Position numbers and translations under genes: made by a program
NCBI RefSeq assembly: GCF_902459485.1
Contig: NZ_LR699119.1
Coordinates: 372,001-436,000, forward strand
Length of the DNA: 64,000 nucleotides
DNA from: Aquicella siphonis
Lineage (GTDB): Bacteria; Pseudomonadota; Gammaproteobacteria; DSM-16500
Reading direction: 5' to 3'
The notes under the pieces: generated by a model
Databases searched by the model: none
Told to the model about the DNA's origin: nothing
The model's input: only the letters and a program-made list of their open reading frames with translations
In this document: piece by piece, positions 52,582 through 62,266 of the stretch
Numbering within the stretch: position 1 is the first letter of the stretch
Layout: the number at the start of each line of letters is the position of its first letter

Positions 52582-52803
52582 ATGAGTGATGCTGTGATTT
52601 TGGCCGCATCGGTTAAAACAACGTTGCTGGAAATCGCCAAGCAGGCGGGCGCGTTAGGTACAGGATTGCAAAATGCCGCGCCAGGAGACAAATCAGGCAC
52701 ACCCAATAATTCAGTATCTTACTTGCTCAGCATAGCGGATAGTCTCGCCAAAATTGCCAACGAATGCGATAAAATATCAGCAACACCTTCCAAGACATCC
52801 TAG
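52582..52803 (+). CDS. Small helical protein before icmQ: candidate IcmR functional equivalent (FIR)
   Basis: A 73-residue protein with GGGGTGAGG ribosome site. It has two amphipathic helices, about residues 4-29 (ILAASVKTTLLEIAKQAGAL) and 44-66 (SVSYLLSIADSLAKIANECD), joined by a Gly/Pro/Asn loop. No sequence family is recognised. In Legionella and Coxiella the gene directly before icmQ encodes a highly divergent chaperone (IcmR, or FIR proteins) that binds IcmQ through a helical hairpin, so position and build support that role. The reading frame extends upstream to 52312 inside mlaA, but the ATG at 52582 is clearly better. A hairpin covers its stop codon. Confidence 0.7.
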   Translation: MSDAVILAASVKTTLLEIAKQAGALGTGLQNAAPGDKSGTPNNSVSYLLSIADSLAKIANECDKISATPSKTS

Positions 52804-52816
52804 GATGGATGTCTTG
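52791..52816 (+). terminator. Perfect hairpin spanning the FIR-candidate stop codon
   Basis: A 10-base-pair stem (CAAGACATCC at 52791-52800 with GGATGTCTTG at 52807-52816) and 6-base loop containing the TAG stop. There is no T run, so it may be an attenuator or an RNA-stability element between the FIR candidate and icmQ rather than a full terminator. Confidence 0.5.
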
Positions 52817-52990
52817 AAAACCTGTAGTACGTGAACATTTATTCACGGCGGAGTATGGTGATGCTTGACGAAAAAACACAGGGAAGACAGAGTAAACTAC
52901 CTGGGCATAGTATGCTAACCGGGAAAGTTGTCATGTTCACAACGGAATAATCTTTGCATGCTATGAACTAATGGGGCAACAGAGCGTTCT

Positions 52991-53578
52991 ATGTCTAACA
53001 GTGAAAAAGAGCTTAAAGATCAAATCCAGAAGCTGGTCCTAGATTCAATACAGCTTGATAAAGAGCTGCGTGAAAAATACCAGATTGGTGACAAGTTCCG
53101 TTTCATACATGACCGTCTGGACGCACTGCGCGTGCGCATAGAAGAAGACCTGAAGGAAATGGCGCAGGAAATCGAAAAAAAGATAAGCCGGCTCGCGGAA
53201 GATGAAACCACTGTCTATGTCTATTTATTCAATGCCCAGGGTCTGGCTTTTCCGACCTGGCAAAAAATGGTTAATCCCTCTGTTTTTTATGAATACAGTG
53301 TTAACAGGCCGCTGTACGCAGACAAGACCCAGATAGAATCATTTATCCGTTCACGCTCGAACAAGGCGCAACATGGTTACATTTCTGTGGTGATAAAAAA
53401 GAGCGATATTCTTCCCGTGCCAGAGGGAACCGAGCAGCCTAAAGATCCGGTGGGCAGCCCGCTAATCAAAATCAGGGAAGGATCTCTGAAATTTAACCGT
53501 ATGCTCTCTTTCACCTATCAAGGGTCAGATTACGTTGTGAATGAAGCCGGACAGCTTGTTAAAAAACAGAGTGAATAA
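52991..53578 (+). CDS. icmQ: IcmQ, Dot/Icm NAD/lipid-binding protein
   Basis: A 195-residue protein. The N-terminal helical domain (about residues 1-65; RFIHDRLDALRVRIEEDL) is the part that binds IcmR/FIR. The C-terminal ADP-ribosyltransferase-like fold reads VYVYLFNAQGLAFPTWQKM, RPLYADKTQIESFIRSRSNKAQHGYISVVIKKSDILP (motifs RPLYAD, KSDILPV) and GSPLIKIREGSLKF, matching Legionella IcmQ. It follows the FIR candidate after 187 bases. It is about 22 kb from icmS, outside the main Dot/Icm block of this window. Confidence 0.9.
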   Translation: MSNSEKELKDQIQKLVLDSIQLDKELREKYQIGDKFRFIHDRLDALRVRIEEDLKEMAQEIEKKISRLAEDETTVYVYLFNAQGLAFPTWQKMVNPSVFYEYSVNRPLYADKTQIESFIRSRSNKAQHGYISVVIKKSDILPVPEGTEQPKDPVGSPLIKIREGSLKFNRMLSFTYQGSDYVVNEAGQLVKKQSE

Positions 53579-53627
53579 GCCCGCCCGGCGAAAGCCAGAG
53601 TCTTCTCGGGTATACAGCTGCTGCAGT

Positions 53628-55103
53628 TTACCCGGAGTTCCTGTTCCTAAGAAGATAGGCTGCTCCGACAATCAAGCCGCCTGCTACAAGCGCTCCTATG
53701 CCGACAGCCAGTCTATTTGTACTCCAGAAACTATGGCCAGAGCGTGACACACGAACATTCCCTGCTGCTGGAAGAGCGGGTCCTGCTGCTGGAACAACGG
53801 ATGTCCGGCGGCTCGATGCGCTGATTGAGGGGTCGGCTGCAATCTTCAATTCGCGGATCCCGAGTACCTTCATGTACGCATCCAGCAAGGATTTACGATA
53901 GGCGAGAAGATCGCTTTTTGATCCTGATGTCGCAACTGCGGCTAAATTATTCAGCAATTCTTCATAGTGGTCATCAATAATGGATTTCAACTGTTCTGAT
54001 TTGAGAGACCCGTCCATGCCTAATTCAAAATGAATACTTCTGCAGTCTGCGATCATTGCTTTCTTGACCAGATAGTCGGCATAATGACGCAAGCCAGTCC
54101 CCTTGTGATATCTCTGCAAATCCTCGTATTTATGATATGCCTCGACTGAAAGCAGGCCGGGGATAAATTTTGCACCTTTTGCTCCGACCAGCACGCTCAT
54201 ATTTTTGGCGATTGCTGATTCGGGATGTTCAGAGACGGCTTTCAGTTTCTTGAACGAGGCATGTGATTCTATATCGGTCGCAGAACCGTGATGCAAGCCT
54301 ACATGTCTGCCCTGGGTGTATTCCCTATACTCTGCCAATCGTATAGTGCTCGGGCTGTCCATTAGTTCAATTTCTTCATCCTCTGTTTTGATATAATAGG
54401 CGTTAAAATATCCACATGCCTGGTTGTAATCATGATGAGAGCAGACTGATATATCGATGTTGCGTTTTCCGTCAGATACCGACAAAGTGCAGATATCTGT
54501 CTTGTTTTTGTTGACCAGTCGAAAAGCGTGTGGAAATTTGTCTTGTATGATTGTTGCCACAGCTTGTCTCAAGGACATTTTTTTAGGGTCATAGCCTATG
54601 ATCTCGCCTTCATATCGCTCCATTTTTTTCTTTAAGCTGTTCAGGATTTCCATGGGTACCAGAATAATAGATCTGCGGCTAAGCGTGTGGGAACCCACTA
54701 CCATGGTGTCATAGGGCGCGCAGCTGAATACATGTGCAAACTCTGACAATGGTTCGAGGTAAGCGATTCTTGCTGTTTCCCAGTCTCCGCCTGAATTGGC
54801 GTGGACCAGGCCATTCCACGTCCAGTGCATATGAGGCCTGTCTACAAAAGCAGAGGCATACTGATTGGCTGTAAAGTTCAAATGACTGGCGATGGTGCCG
54901 TCATTTTTTATGAAGTGTTCTGTTCTTTCAAAAACAACAGTCGCGGGATCCAGTTCGTTGGATAAGACTTCAGCGACCAGACCTTCATATGAAGGATCGG
55001 AAATTAAAAAATTCATCGCGGATTCACTTTGCACCGATGAAACCAGAATTACATTTTCAGCAAAATCCTCGTTAAAAGATTCATTTTTTCTTGAATGCGA
55101 CAT
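53628..55103 (-). CDS. Tail-anchored protein of unknown function, paralog A (effector candidate)
   Basis: A 491-residue protein, clearly related to the product of 55556-57442 on the opposite strand. The shared core (about residues 85-430) has DRPHMHWTWNG, ANSGGDWE, AYLEPLSEF, YDTMVVGSHTLS, GEIIGYDPKKMSLRQAV, VGLHHGSATD and YLVKKAMIADCRSIHFE. A Ser/Ala/Pro linker then leads to one C-terminal membrane helix (LAVGIGALVAGGLIVGAAYL) and a short basic tail (RNRNSG), a tail-anchor topology. No signal peptide. GAGG precedes the ATG. It is convergent with icmQ. Function is unknown; conserved His, Asp and Glu residues could form an active site. Confidence 0.8.
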   Translation of the reverse strand: MSHSRKNESFNEDFAENVILVSSVQSESAMNFLISDPSYEGLVAEVLSNELDPATVVFERTEHFIKNDGTIASHLNFTANQYASAFVDRPHMHWTWNGLVHANSGGDWETARIAYLEPLSEFAHVFSCAPYDTMVVGSHTLSRRSIILVPMEILNSLKKKMERYEGEIIGYDPKKMSLRQAVATIIQDKFPHAFRLVNKNKTDICTLSVSDGKRNIDISVCSHHDYNQACGYFNAYYIKTEDEEIELMDSPSTIRLAEYREYTQGRHVGLHHGSATDIESHASFKKLKAVSEHPESAIAKNMSVLVGAKGAKFIPGLLSVEAYHKYEDLQRYHKGTGLRHYADYLVKKAMIADCRSIHFELGMDGSLKSEQLKSIIDDHYEELLNNLAAVATSGSKSDLLAYRKSLLDAYMKVLGIRELKIAADPSISASSRRTSVVPAAGPALPAAGNVRVSRSGHSFWSTNRLAVGIGALVAGGLIVGAAYLLRNRNSG

Positions 55104-55555
55104 TATCAGCCTCGTTTTTATTTAATAATAATTGTTGGGTAATATTTTAAACAAACTATTATTAACCAATTATTAAACAGTGCAGAAAGAATGATTAAAT
55201 TTAAGACATACCGGGGTTGAAATATAAGTTATTGAAATTTTAGGAATACTTTTGCGCCGGAGCAGGAGGCGCATGGAGAAGACAAGACGGTTAACAGACT
55301 GCTTAAGTGCTAGAAGAGAAGCTGGCGCACACCTTTTGCAAGAAACAAGGCCAAGGAAAAGGCGGGCATTCAGAGATATTTCTGGCGTTTGCCCAAGGGA
55401 TCATTATGATAACATTATTTGTCTCGCAAGGTTTTTATTGATTAAAAAATATACAAATGATAGGATTGCATGAGACGAAAACGAGTTATAATTCGGTTAC
55501 CAGGAGCTGCAGTGGCGTGTGCACGGCATCTTCATAGAAACGGCGATATTTAAAA
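55104..55555. other. 452-base region between the divergent paralogs
   Basis: The left part is very AT-rich and holds a PmrA-like box for paralog A. Around 55250-55330 is a purine-rich stretch with a GCGCC/GGCGC hairpin and several GGA motifs, and a 73-codon open frame (55252-55473) rich in Arg that I do not accept as a gene. The right part before 55556 is AT-rich and probably carries the promoter of paralog B. Confidence 0.5.
55161..55177 (-). promoter_or_regulatory. PmrA-like box upstream of paralog A
   Basis: On the minus strand TTTAAT-AATTG-GTTAAT fits YTTAAK-N5-YTTAAK with one mismatch (G at the first position of the right half). It is about 60 bases before the start at 55103. AT-rich context lowers the weight. 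Confidence 0.35.
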
Positions 55556-57442
55556 ATGATGACCAGTTCAAATTTAATCGTACGCGTGATTGAGGAATCC
55601 CTTTCCAAAAAGGATTTAAGCTTATCTCAATTGAGCGATTTTATCGCGGATCAGCAGAATATTTCCGAGATTTTCGCGCATTTTGAGCGGCAAAATGGAA
55701 TATCCATTTTGCATCGTATACTGGAAAGAAGCGATGACTTGCCGGACGCACAGAATCATATTCTTGCCTTCATGAGCAGATTTGCCGCGCATATCAATTT
55801 AAATGCGAAAAACGCACGAGGTGATACGATTCTGCATGTCATAGCGAGAAAAAACTTTCATCTTGCAGCCCAGGCTGTTTGTGATGCCAGAAATCAGTTT
55901 GCCGCTCTCCCGGATTTGTATGCGCTTGATGCGCGCGGAAAAACACCCGCTGAACTCGCGAGCGATGAGACTAGGGTCATTCTTGATGCGGCCCTCTCGT
56001 ATGATTTCTCCAGGCGAGTCGTTCTGGTTCATCCGCTACAGTCAAATTCAATATTGAATTGTCTTTTTGACACCGGGAAAGAGTATCTCGCCGTTTATGA
56101 TGAATCGCGGCAGAATTACAATGAGGCTTTGTCTGCCGTTAACGCAGTGGTTCATGATGACACCATGCTGACAGACGACGCAGTGATAGGCGCTCATCTG
56201 GCTTTTGAACAAAATCAATATACAGATTCGTTTGTTGACAGGCCTCATATTCACTGGTGGTGGAATGGTCTGTTTCAGGCAAACTCCGGCGGTGATTGGG
56301 AGAATTCCTTGATTGCTTATCTTGAGCCATTAAGTCAATTCAATCACGTGCTGGGATGCGCTTATTATGACACCATGACGGTCGGGCCGCACAGATTGAG
56401 TGATGAGTCCTGTATTATTGTGCCTAACGACAGCGTGGGGGCTTTAAGAGCGCGCCTGGGAAGTTATGGCGGGAAAATTATCGGGTTTGATCCTGAGACA
56501 ACTTCCTTGAGGGCGGCAATCAATCAAGTTATCCGGGAACATTTCCCGGATTCGTTATGTTTAATGAATCAATCCGAAGAGGATATCAACGAGCATGCCA
56601 TGTCTAATGGTGAGCGGGAATTTAATGACCGCTTGTGCCGGGAGCGGGATTATGACAGGCATGCCGGTTATTTCAATCGGGTTTTTGTAAAAACGCCGCA
56701 AGGAAATACCGCTGCTTTGATGAGCGGGAGCAGTCATATCGAATATCGCGCATATGAGTTGTTTGCGCGCGGAAAATTTGTTGGATTGCACAGCCACTCT
56801 CCTACTGATCATGAGCGGGACTGGAGGATGAAGCTGTTAATGAAGGTTTCACGAAGTCCCGCTCTTATCGGCAATGAAGCAAACATGACTCACTTTATCG
56901 GCAGATCCGGACGTAGGCAGCCTGATCAGCTTTGTATTGTGAAAGCGTATGCTGTTTACGCGAGACTGTTGGAACTGCATCCGAAGACGGGAGCGCATGC
57001 GTATGCAAACTATTTGATGAAGAAAGCGCTGATTGCAGATTTCCGAAGCATACATCATGAGACAGGCGGCAGGCCGCTCGATAAAGAGCAGCTGCGGCAG
57101 ATGATCGATCATCATTTCGATTATCTTCTGAAACAACTGAGTGTCATGTGCGCTTCAGGAAGCGAATCTGACATTCAGAAATACCGTGCAGCGATGCAAG
57201 GCGTTTACAACCTGGTCATGGTGCTTCCTTTGGAAAATGAAATTGAAAGTGCGCGACAAGGCGGATCCGATTCTGCCGATCGTTCCCCTGTGGCAAGCCA
57301 AAGCATGCCGCGCGCATCCGAATCCAGCCATGGCTTTTGGAACCGGCACAAAAATACGATCATCGCAGTGGGTCTGGGTATGGCAGTGGTGGGAGGACTA
57401 GTTGCGGGAACAGCTTATTGCAAAAGTAAAAGTCATATTTAG
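55556..57442 (+). CDS. Ankyrin-like, tail-anchored protein of unknown function, paralog B (effector candidate)
   Basis: A 628-residue protein. About residues 45-145 contain ankyrin-like helical repeats (GISILHRILERSDD; NARGDTILHVIARKNFHLAAQ; DARGKTPAELAS). The core (about 220-560) is paralogous to 53628-55103: DRPHIHWWWNG, ANSGGDWE, AYLEPLSQF, YDTMTVGPHRLS, GKIIGFDPETTSLRAAI, VGLHSHSPTD and YLMKKALIADFRSIHHE. A Ser/Pro-rich linker and a C-terminal membrane helix (IIAVGLGMAVVGGLVAGTAY) with a short Lys/His tail follow. Ankyrin repeats plus a tail anchor are typical of proteins acting in host cells; translocation is inferred. Confidence 0.8.
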   Translation: MMTSSNLIVRVIEESLSKKDLSLSQLSDFIADQQNISEIFAHFERQNGISILHRILERSDDLPDAQNHILAFMSRFAAHINLNAKNARGDTILHVIARKNFHLAAQAVCDARNQFAALPDLYALDARGKTPAELASDETRVILDAALSYDFSRRVVLVHPLQSNSILNCLFDTGKEYLAVYDESRQNYNEALSAVNAVVHDDTMLTDDAVIGAHLAFEQNQYTDSFVDRPHIHWWWNGLFQANSGGDWENSLIAYLEPLSQFNHVLGCAYYDTMTVGPHRLSDESCIIVPNDSVGALRARLGSYGGKIIGFDPETTSLRAAINQVIREHFPDSLCLMNQSEEDINEHAMSNGEREFNDRLCRERDYDRHAGYFNRVFVKTPQGNTAALMSGSSHIEYRAYELFARGKFVGLHSHSPTDHERDWRMKLLMKVSRSPALIGNEANMTHFIGRSGRRQPDQLCIVKAYAVYARLLELHPKTGAHAYANYLMKKALIADFRSIHHETGGRPLDKEQLRQMIDHHFDYLLKQLSVMCASGSESDIQKYRAAMQGVYNLVMVLPLENEIESARQGGSDSADRSPVASQSMPRASESSHGFWNRHKNTIIAVGLGMAVVGGLVAGTAYCKSKSHI

Positions 57443-57542
57443 ACTTGAGGGTGTCAGGATATGAGGGGGATCATCCCTGTCCTGTCAGCGTGTGAAAAAC
57501 AAGCCAGTCCTCCTTGAGCTGTTTGCGCCTCCGGCGGGTTCA

Positions 57543-58235
57543 TTACTTTCTGTTACGCGGATTGTATTTATTGTTCATGTGTTCAATCAACGGATCGGAA
57601 TGCGCTTTTTCGCCAGGGTTGGTTTTCTGCTTTGCGGCTCTTTCCGCCGCGCTGACGATGGGCGCGTTCCCCAGCCAGTTTTTGAATGCCTGGTAGATGG
57701 GAGATTGTGTTAACTTGATTTGTCCAGTTACCCGCGTGTGTTCTACCGGGCCGGTTGCGAAATCAAGTTTTCCCGCCTGTGCTTTTTGTTCTTCACCGCC
57801 AAAAACGGGTGCGGCGCTTGTGCCGGCCGGCTTTTTTGACGAATCCAGAAAAGACCGCTTTTCCAGAAAACCTTCGCGATGTTTTTTTTCCTCGCGGGCG
57901 GTATGCTGGGTTTTCTGTGTTTGCTTGATTTCCTTTTCTTCAGTCTTTTCACGCTCATCGAAATATTCGGTTTCCATTTGTTTACGGAACTCTAGCTTGT
58001 CGATGTCGCCTTTGACTTTTGCTTTGGAATCTATCTTGACACCGGTGGTTCGGGTGGTGACTTCATCAGTGTCTTTGTGACCGGCATCTTTTTCCATTTG
58101 GGTTTTACGGCAAGACGCGCAGATATTTCCATAGGTTGTACCCTGTGCGCCCGCCAGTTGTAAAAATTCTGACAGAGGCTTTTGCTCGCCGCAGCTCGCG
58201 CAGGTTTTTGTCAGGGAAATATGGGTCTTGCTCAT
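57543..58235 (-). CDS. Zinc-finger protein of unknown function
   Basis: About 230 residues. The N-terminus has two CxxC pairs (TCASCGEQKPLSEFL and NICASCRK) forming a likely zinc ribbon. The rest is highly charged (EYFDEREKTEEKEIKQTQK) with a C-terminal globular-looking piece (SPIYQAFKNWLGNAPIVSAAERAAK) and a basic tail. The open frame reaches 58265, but the ATG at 58235 starts just before the zinc-binding part. I do not recognise the family. Confidence 0.7.
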   Translation of the reverse strand: MSKTHISLTKTCASCGEQKPLSEFLQLAGAQGTTYGNICASCRKTQMEKDAGHKDTDEVTTRTTGVKIDSKAKVKGDIDKLEFRKQMETEYFDEREKTEEKEIKQTQKTQHTAREEKKHREGFLEKRSFLDSSKKPAGTSAAPVFGGEEQKAQAGKLDFATGPVEHTRVTGQIKLTQSPIYQAFKNWLGNAPIVSAAERAAKQKTNPGEKAHSDPLIEHMNNKYNPRNRK

Positions 58236-58594
58236 GGAATTTGATCTCAAATTATCTTGTCGCATAACTCAATCGGGTCTTAATATAATAATATAACATA
58301 CTTAGATTAACAGTTTGATAAATGATCAATCTTTTTTGTTGGAATTGATAGTCATGTTGTCTCAATTCATTGTGAGAGATTGACTGGTGCTGCCGCTGGA
58401 TTCTGCCTGTCGCTTGGGGAGAAGCCGGTTTTGCATGAGATCGATATTGCTTAAGAATTCCATATTCGATATCCTCAGTTGTTTCCCACTCCGGACCTTC
58501 AAGAAATATTGAATGAATGTAACGGGTTAGTACTATATGGGCGTGGCCTCATCTAGAGGATGGATTTAATAATTCAAATTGGAGAATATAATAC
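58236..58594. other. 359-base divergent region upstream of hfq
   Basis: No gene is seen. AT-rich stretches at about 58279-58300 probably serve the minus-strand gene. The promoter of hfq must lie here or further right; I see no consensus pair. The segment before hfq has an AATTGGAGAA ribosome site. Confidence 0.5.
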
Positions 58595-58900
58595 ATGACA
58601 AAAGGACCATCATTACAAGATCCTTTCCTGAACTCTTTGCGCAAGGAAAAAATCCCTGTTTCTATCTATTTGGTAAACGGAATCAAACTCCAGGGAGTGA
58701 TTGAGTCGTTTGATCAATTTGTGGTTTTGTTGAAAAACACCGTCAGCCAGATGGTGTATAAGCACGCGATTTCCACTATTGTGCCGGCGCGCAACGTGTC
58801 TTCACCCTTTGAATATACGACCGGCGGGTTTAACACCAATGGTAATGGAAATAAAAACAATGGCAATAGCAGCAAATCTAACTTGCCGCCCCATGAATAG
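58595..58900 (+). CDS. hfq: RNA chaperone Hfq
   Basis: A 101-residue Sm-like protein: [30 protein letters not shown] (Sm1 region with Gln8, D9, F11 and the KLQG turn), FDQFVVLL and the Sm2 motif YKHAIST. The C-terminal tail is Asn/Gly-rich ([10 protein letters not shown]). It forms a hexameric ring pairing sRNAs with mRNAs. hflX follows after about 45 bases, as usual; miaA is not upstream. Confidence 0.98.
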   Translation: MTKGPSLQDPFLNSLRKEKIPVSIYLVNGIKLQGVIESFDQFVVLLKNTVSQMVYKHAISTIVPARNVSSPFEYTTGGFNTNGNGNKNNGNSSKSNLPPHE

Positions 58901-58945
58901 ACATAGTGTGCCCAGGCTTATCATGCGGAAACGAGGAGGTTGCTT

Positions 58946-60223
58946 TTGAACGATCGCCCAAGCGGCGGTGAACGCGTCGTTTTGGTTCATATCAATTTTC
59001 CAGCAGGTCAAATGGCAGAAGACCTGGCTGAATTCAAAGAACTCGCGGTGTCTGCGGGAGCTGAAATTGTTGAAATGGTAACGGGCACACGGCGTGTGCC
59101 CGAATCAAAATTTTTTGTCGGTTCCGGTAAGGCCGATGAAATTCGTGATGTGGTTCAGGCAAATAAAGCTCAGCTAGTCATTTTCAATCATGTTTTGACG
59201 CCCGCCCAGGAACGTAATCTGGAGCGGCTCATCAATTGCAGGGTTTTGGACAGGACGGGTTTGATTCTGGATATTTTTGCCCAGAGGGCCCGCAGTTTTG
59301 AAGGAAAACTGCAAGTCGAACTGGCTTTTTTAAAGCACCAGTCAACTCGTCTGGTGCGCGGCTGGACGCATCTGGAGCGTCAGCGCGGCGGTATCGGGCT
59401 GCGCGGGGGGCCTGGTGAAACACAGCTTGAAGTCGACCGCCGTCTGATACGCAATAAAATCAAGCAGATTACCCTCAGGCTGGAGAAAATTCGCAGTCAG
59501 CGGGAGCAAAGCCGGCGCGCTCGGCGCAAGGCCATTATTCCTACTGTCGCACTGGTTGGGTATACCAACGCGGGCAAATCCACTTTGTTTAATCGGTTAA
59601 CGGGCGCATCCGTTTATGTTGCCGACCAATTATTTGCAACACTGGATCCCACCTTGCGGCGTGTCGATTTCCCTGAGTGCGGGCCAGTGATTCTGGCTGA
59701 TACCGTAGGCTTTATCAGGCATTTGCCGCATGATTTGGTCGAAGCGTTCCATGCGACGCTGGAAGAAGTGAGTGAAGCAGATTTATTGCTGCATGTGGTG
59801 GATGGTCAGGATATAAACAGGGACAGTCATATTGAACAAGTCAACCAGGTACTGGAAGCCATTCACGCAAGAGCTGTGCCCCGTATACTGGTTTATAACA
59901 AAATTGATTTGAATACTGAAATCCAGCCTAAGATTGACCGGGATGAATTTGGGCAAATCAGGCGCGTATTTCTTTCCGCGCAGACTGGCGCGGGTCTTGC
60001 TGCATTGGCGTCAGCGATAGGTGAAATGCTGGGGAGGAATATGATCAGCCGGGAGGTCATACTGGGGCCCGGGCAGGCGAAACTGCGGGCGGAATTCTAT
60101 TCCCGGGAAGCTGTCATGTCAGAGCGGATAGATGAAGAGGGTAATTGTCATCTTCAGATACGCATGCCGCAAGGTGATCTCGATCAGCTTTTGATCAATC
60201 ATAAACGCCGCCCGGCCCATTAA
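58946..60223 (+). CDS. hflX: GTPase HflX
   Basis: About 425 residues. The N-terminal domain (VGSGKADEIRD; LERLINCRVLDRTGLILDIFAQRA; RGGIGLRGGPGETQLE) is followed by a GTPase domain with VALVGYTNAGKSTLFNRL (G1), FATLDPTLRR (G2), LADTVGFIRHLPHDLVEAF (G3) and VYNKIDL (G4). HflX splits stalled ribosomes after stress. The likely start is the TTG at 58946, six bases after AGGAGG; a TTG at 58940 overlaps the ribosome site. Confidence 0.97.
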   Translation: MNDRPSGGERVVLVHINFPAGQMAEDLAEFKELAVSAGAEIVEMVTGTRRVPESKFFVGSGKADEIRDVVQANKAQLVIFNHVLTPAQERNLERLINCRVLDRTGLILDIFAQRARSFEGKLQVELAFLKHQSTRLVRGWTHLERQRGGIGLRGGPGETQLEVDRRLIRNKIKQITLRLEKIRSQREQSRRARRKAIIPTVALVGYTNAGKSTLFNRLTGASVYVADQLFATLDPTLRRVDFPECGPVILADTVGFIRHLPHDLVEAFHATLEEVSEADLLLHVVDGQDINRDSHIEQVNQVLEAIHARAVPRILVYNKIDLNTEIQPKIDRDEFGQIRRVFLSAQTGAGLAALASAIGEMLGRNMISREVILGPGQAKLRAEFYSREAVMSERIDEEGNCHLQIRMPQGDLDQLLINHKRRPAH

Positions 60224-60420
60224 ACGCGTCAACCTTGCATGGCATAGTCAGCGCTTTTTCGCTAGTATAGTCACGAATTAAACAACGAGAAACACGGGAA
60301 GCAGGCCTTGAGTCTAATAACCAGGATGGACAGGGTGCTGTGCTGCGGCTGTCAAAGCTGGCGGCCGCGAGACCTGGAGCATTTCGCTTTCCTGTCTTCT
60401 GCAAAGAGGAGGATGGTTGT

Positions 60421-60624
60421 ATGATGTGGTTTGTCTTCGTCACTTCGGTAGGATTGTTATTTGTCTTTGAGGGCATCTTGCCCTTTTTGTCGCCTCGCTT
60501 CTGGCGCAGGCTGATGCAGCAAATGTTTACACAAAGCGACAGGGCGCTGCGTATCATGGGACTTGCAAGCATGCTCATCGGGCTGGCCCTGGTGACCATT
60601 GCCCGGGATTTATACCAGGGTTGA
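60421..60624 (+). CDS. DUF2065 (YjeT) small membrane protein
   Basis: A 67-residue protein with two membrane segments (WFVFVTSVGLLFVFEGILPFL and IMGLASMLIGLALVTIARDL) and the family signature LFVFEGILPFLSPRFWRR. The ATG at 60421 has GAGGAGG in front; longer upstream frames are not needed. It sits between hflX and purA, its usual place in gammaproteobacteria after hflKC, which are missing here. Confidence 0.88.
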   Translation: MMWFVFVTSVGLLFVFEGILPFLSPRFWRRLMQQMFTQSDRALRIMGLASMLIGLALVTIARDLYQG

Positions 60625-60681
60625 CAGGGCGTGTCAGGTTTTTCCAGCTTCCAAATCCAGAATCAGATAATTTTAGAGTGA

Positions 60682-62087
<1,406 letters not shown>

Positions 62088-62181
62088 AAGAAGGGCGCAA
62101 GTAACGCGCCCTTGTAGAGTGCGAACTTTATACTCGCCGATGATTTTTTTCAACCTTCTTGGCAAACTCTTTTGCGGCTAC

Positions 62182-62198
62182 CTTAAGAAAGCCTTAAG
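62182..62198 (+). promoter_or_regulatory. Perfect PmrA box
   Basis: CTTAAG-AAAGC-CTTAAG is an exact match to YTTAAK-N5-YTTAAK, the tandem site of PmrA. TATGTTATAT follows a few bases later as a possible -10 region, and the unknown gene at 62267 starts 68 bases downstream. Confidence 0.8.
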
Positions 62199-62266
62199 CG
62201 AGGTATGTTATATCTTTTTGACTGGCGCAGTTGTTTGTAAAAAACAAAGTCTATAAGGAGAAGACC

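Noticed and set aside
55250..55410. Possible second CsrA-binding RNA (several GGA motifs, GCGCC/GGCGC hairpin)
   Set aside because: No promoter or terminator pair was found, unlike the candidate at 18309-18452; GGA motifs alone are too common in purine-rich DNA.
55252..55473. 73-codon Arg-rich frame between the paralogs, with AGGAGG near an internal ATG
   Set aside because: No sensible fold, no partner gene and a composition unlike the neighbours; the purine-rich region could equally be a structured leader or RNA, but no terminator supports that.
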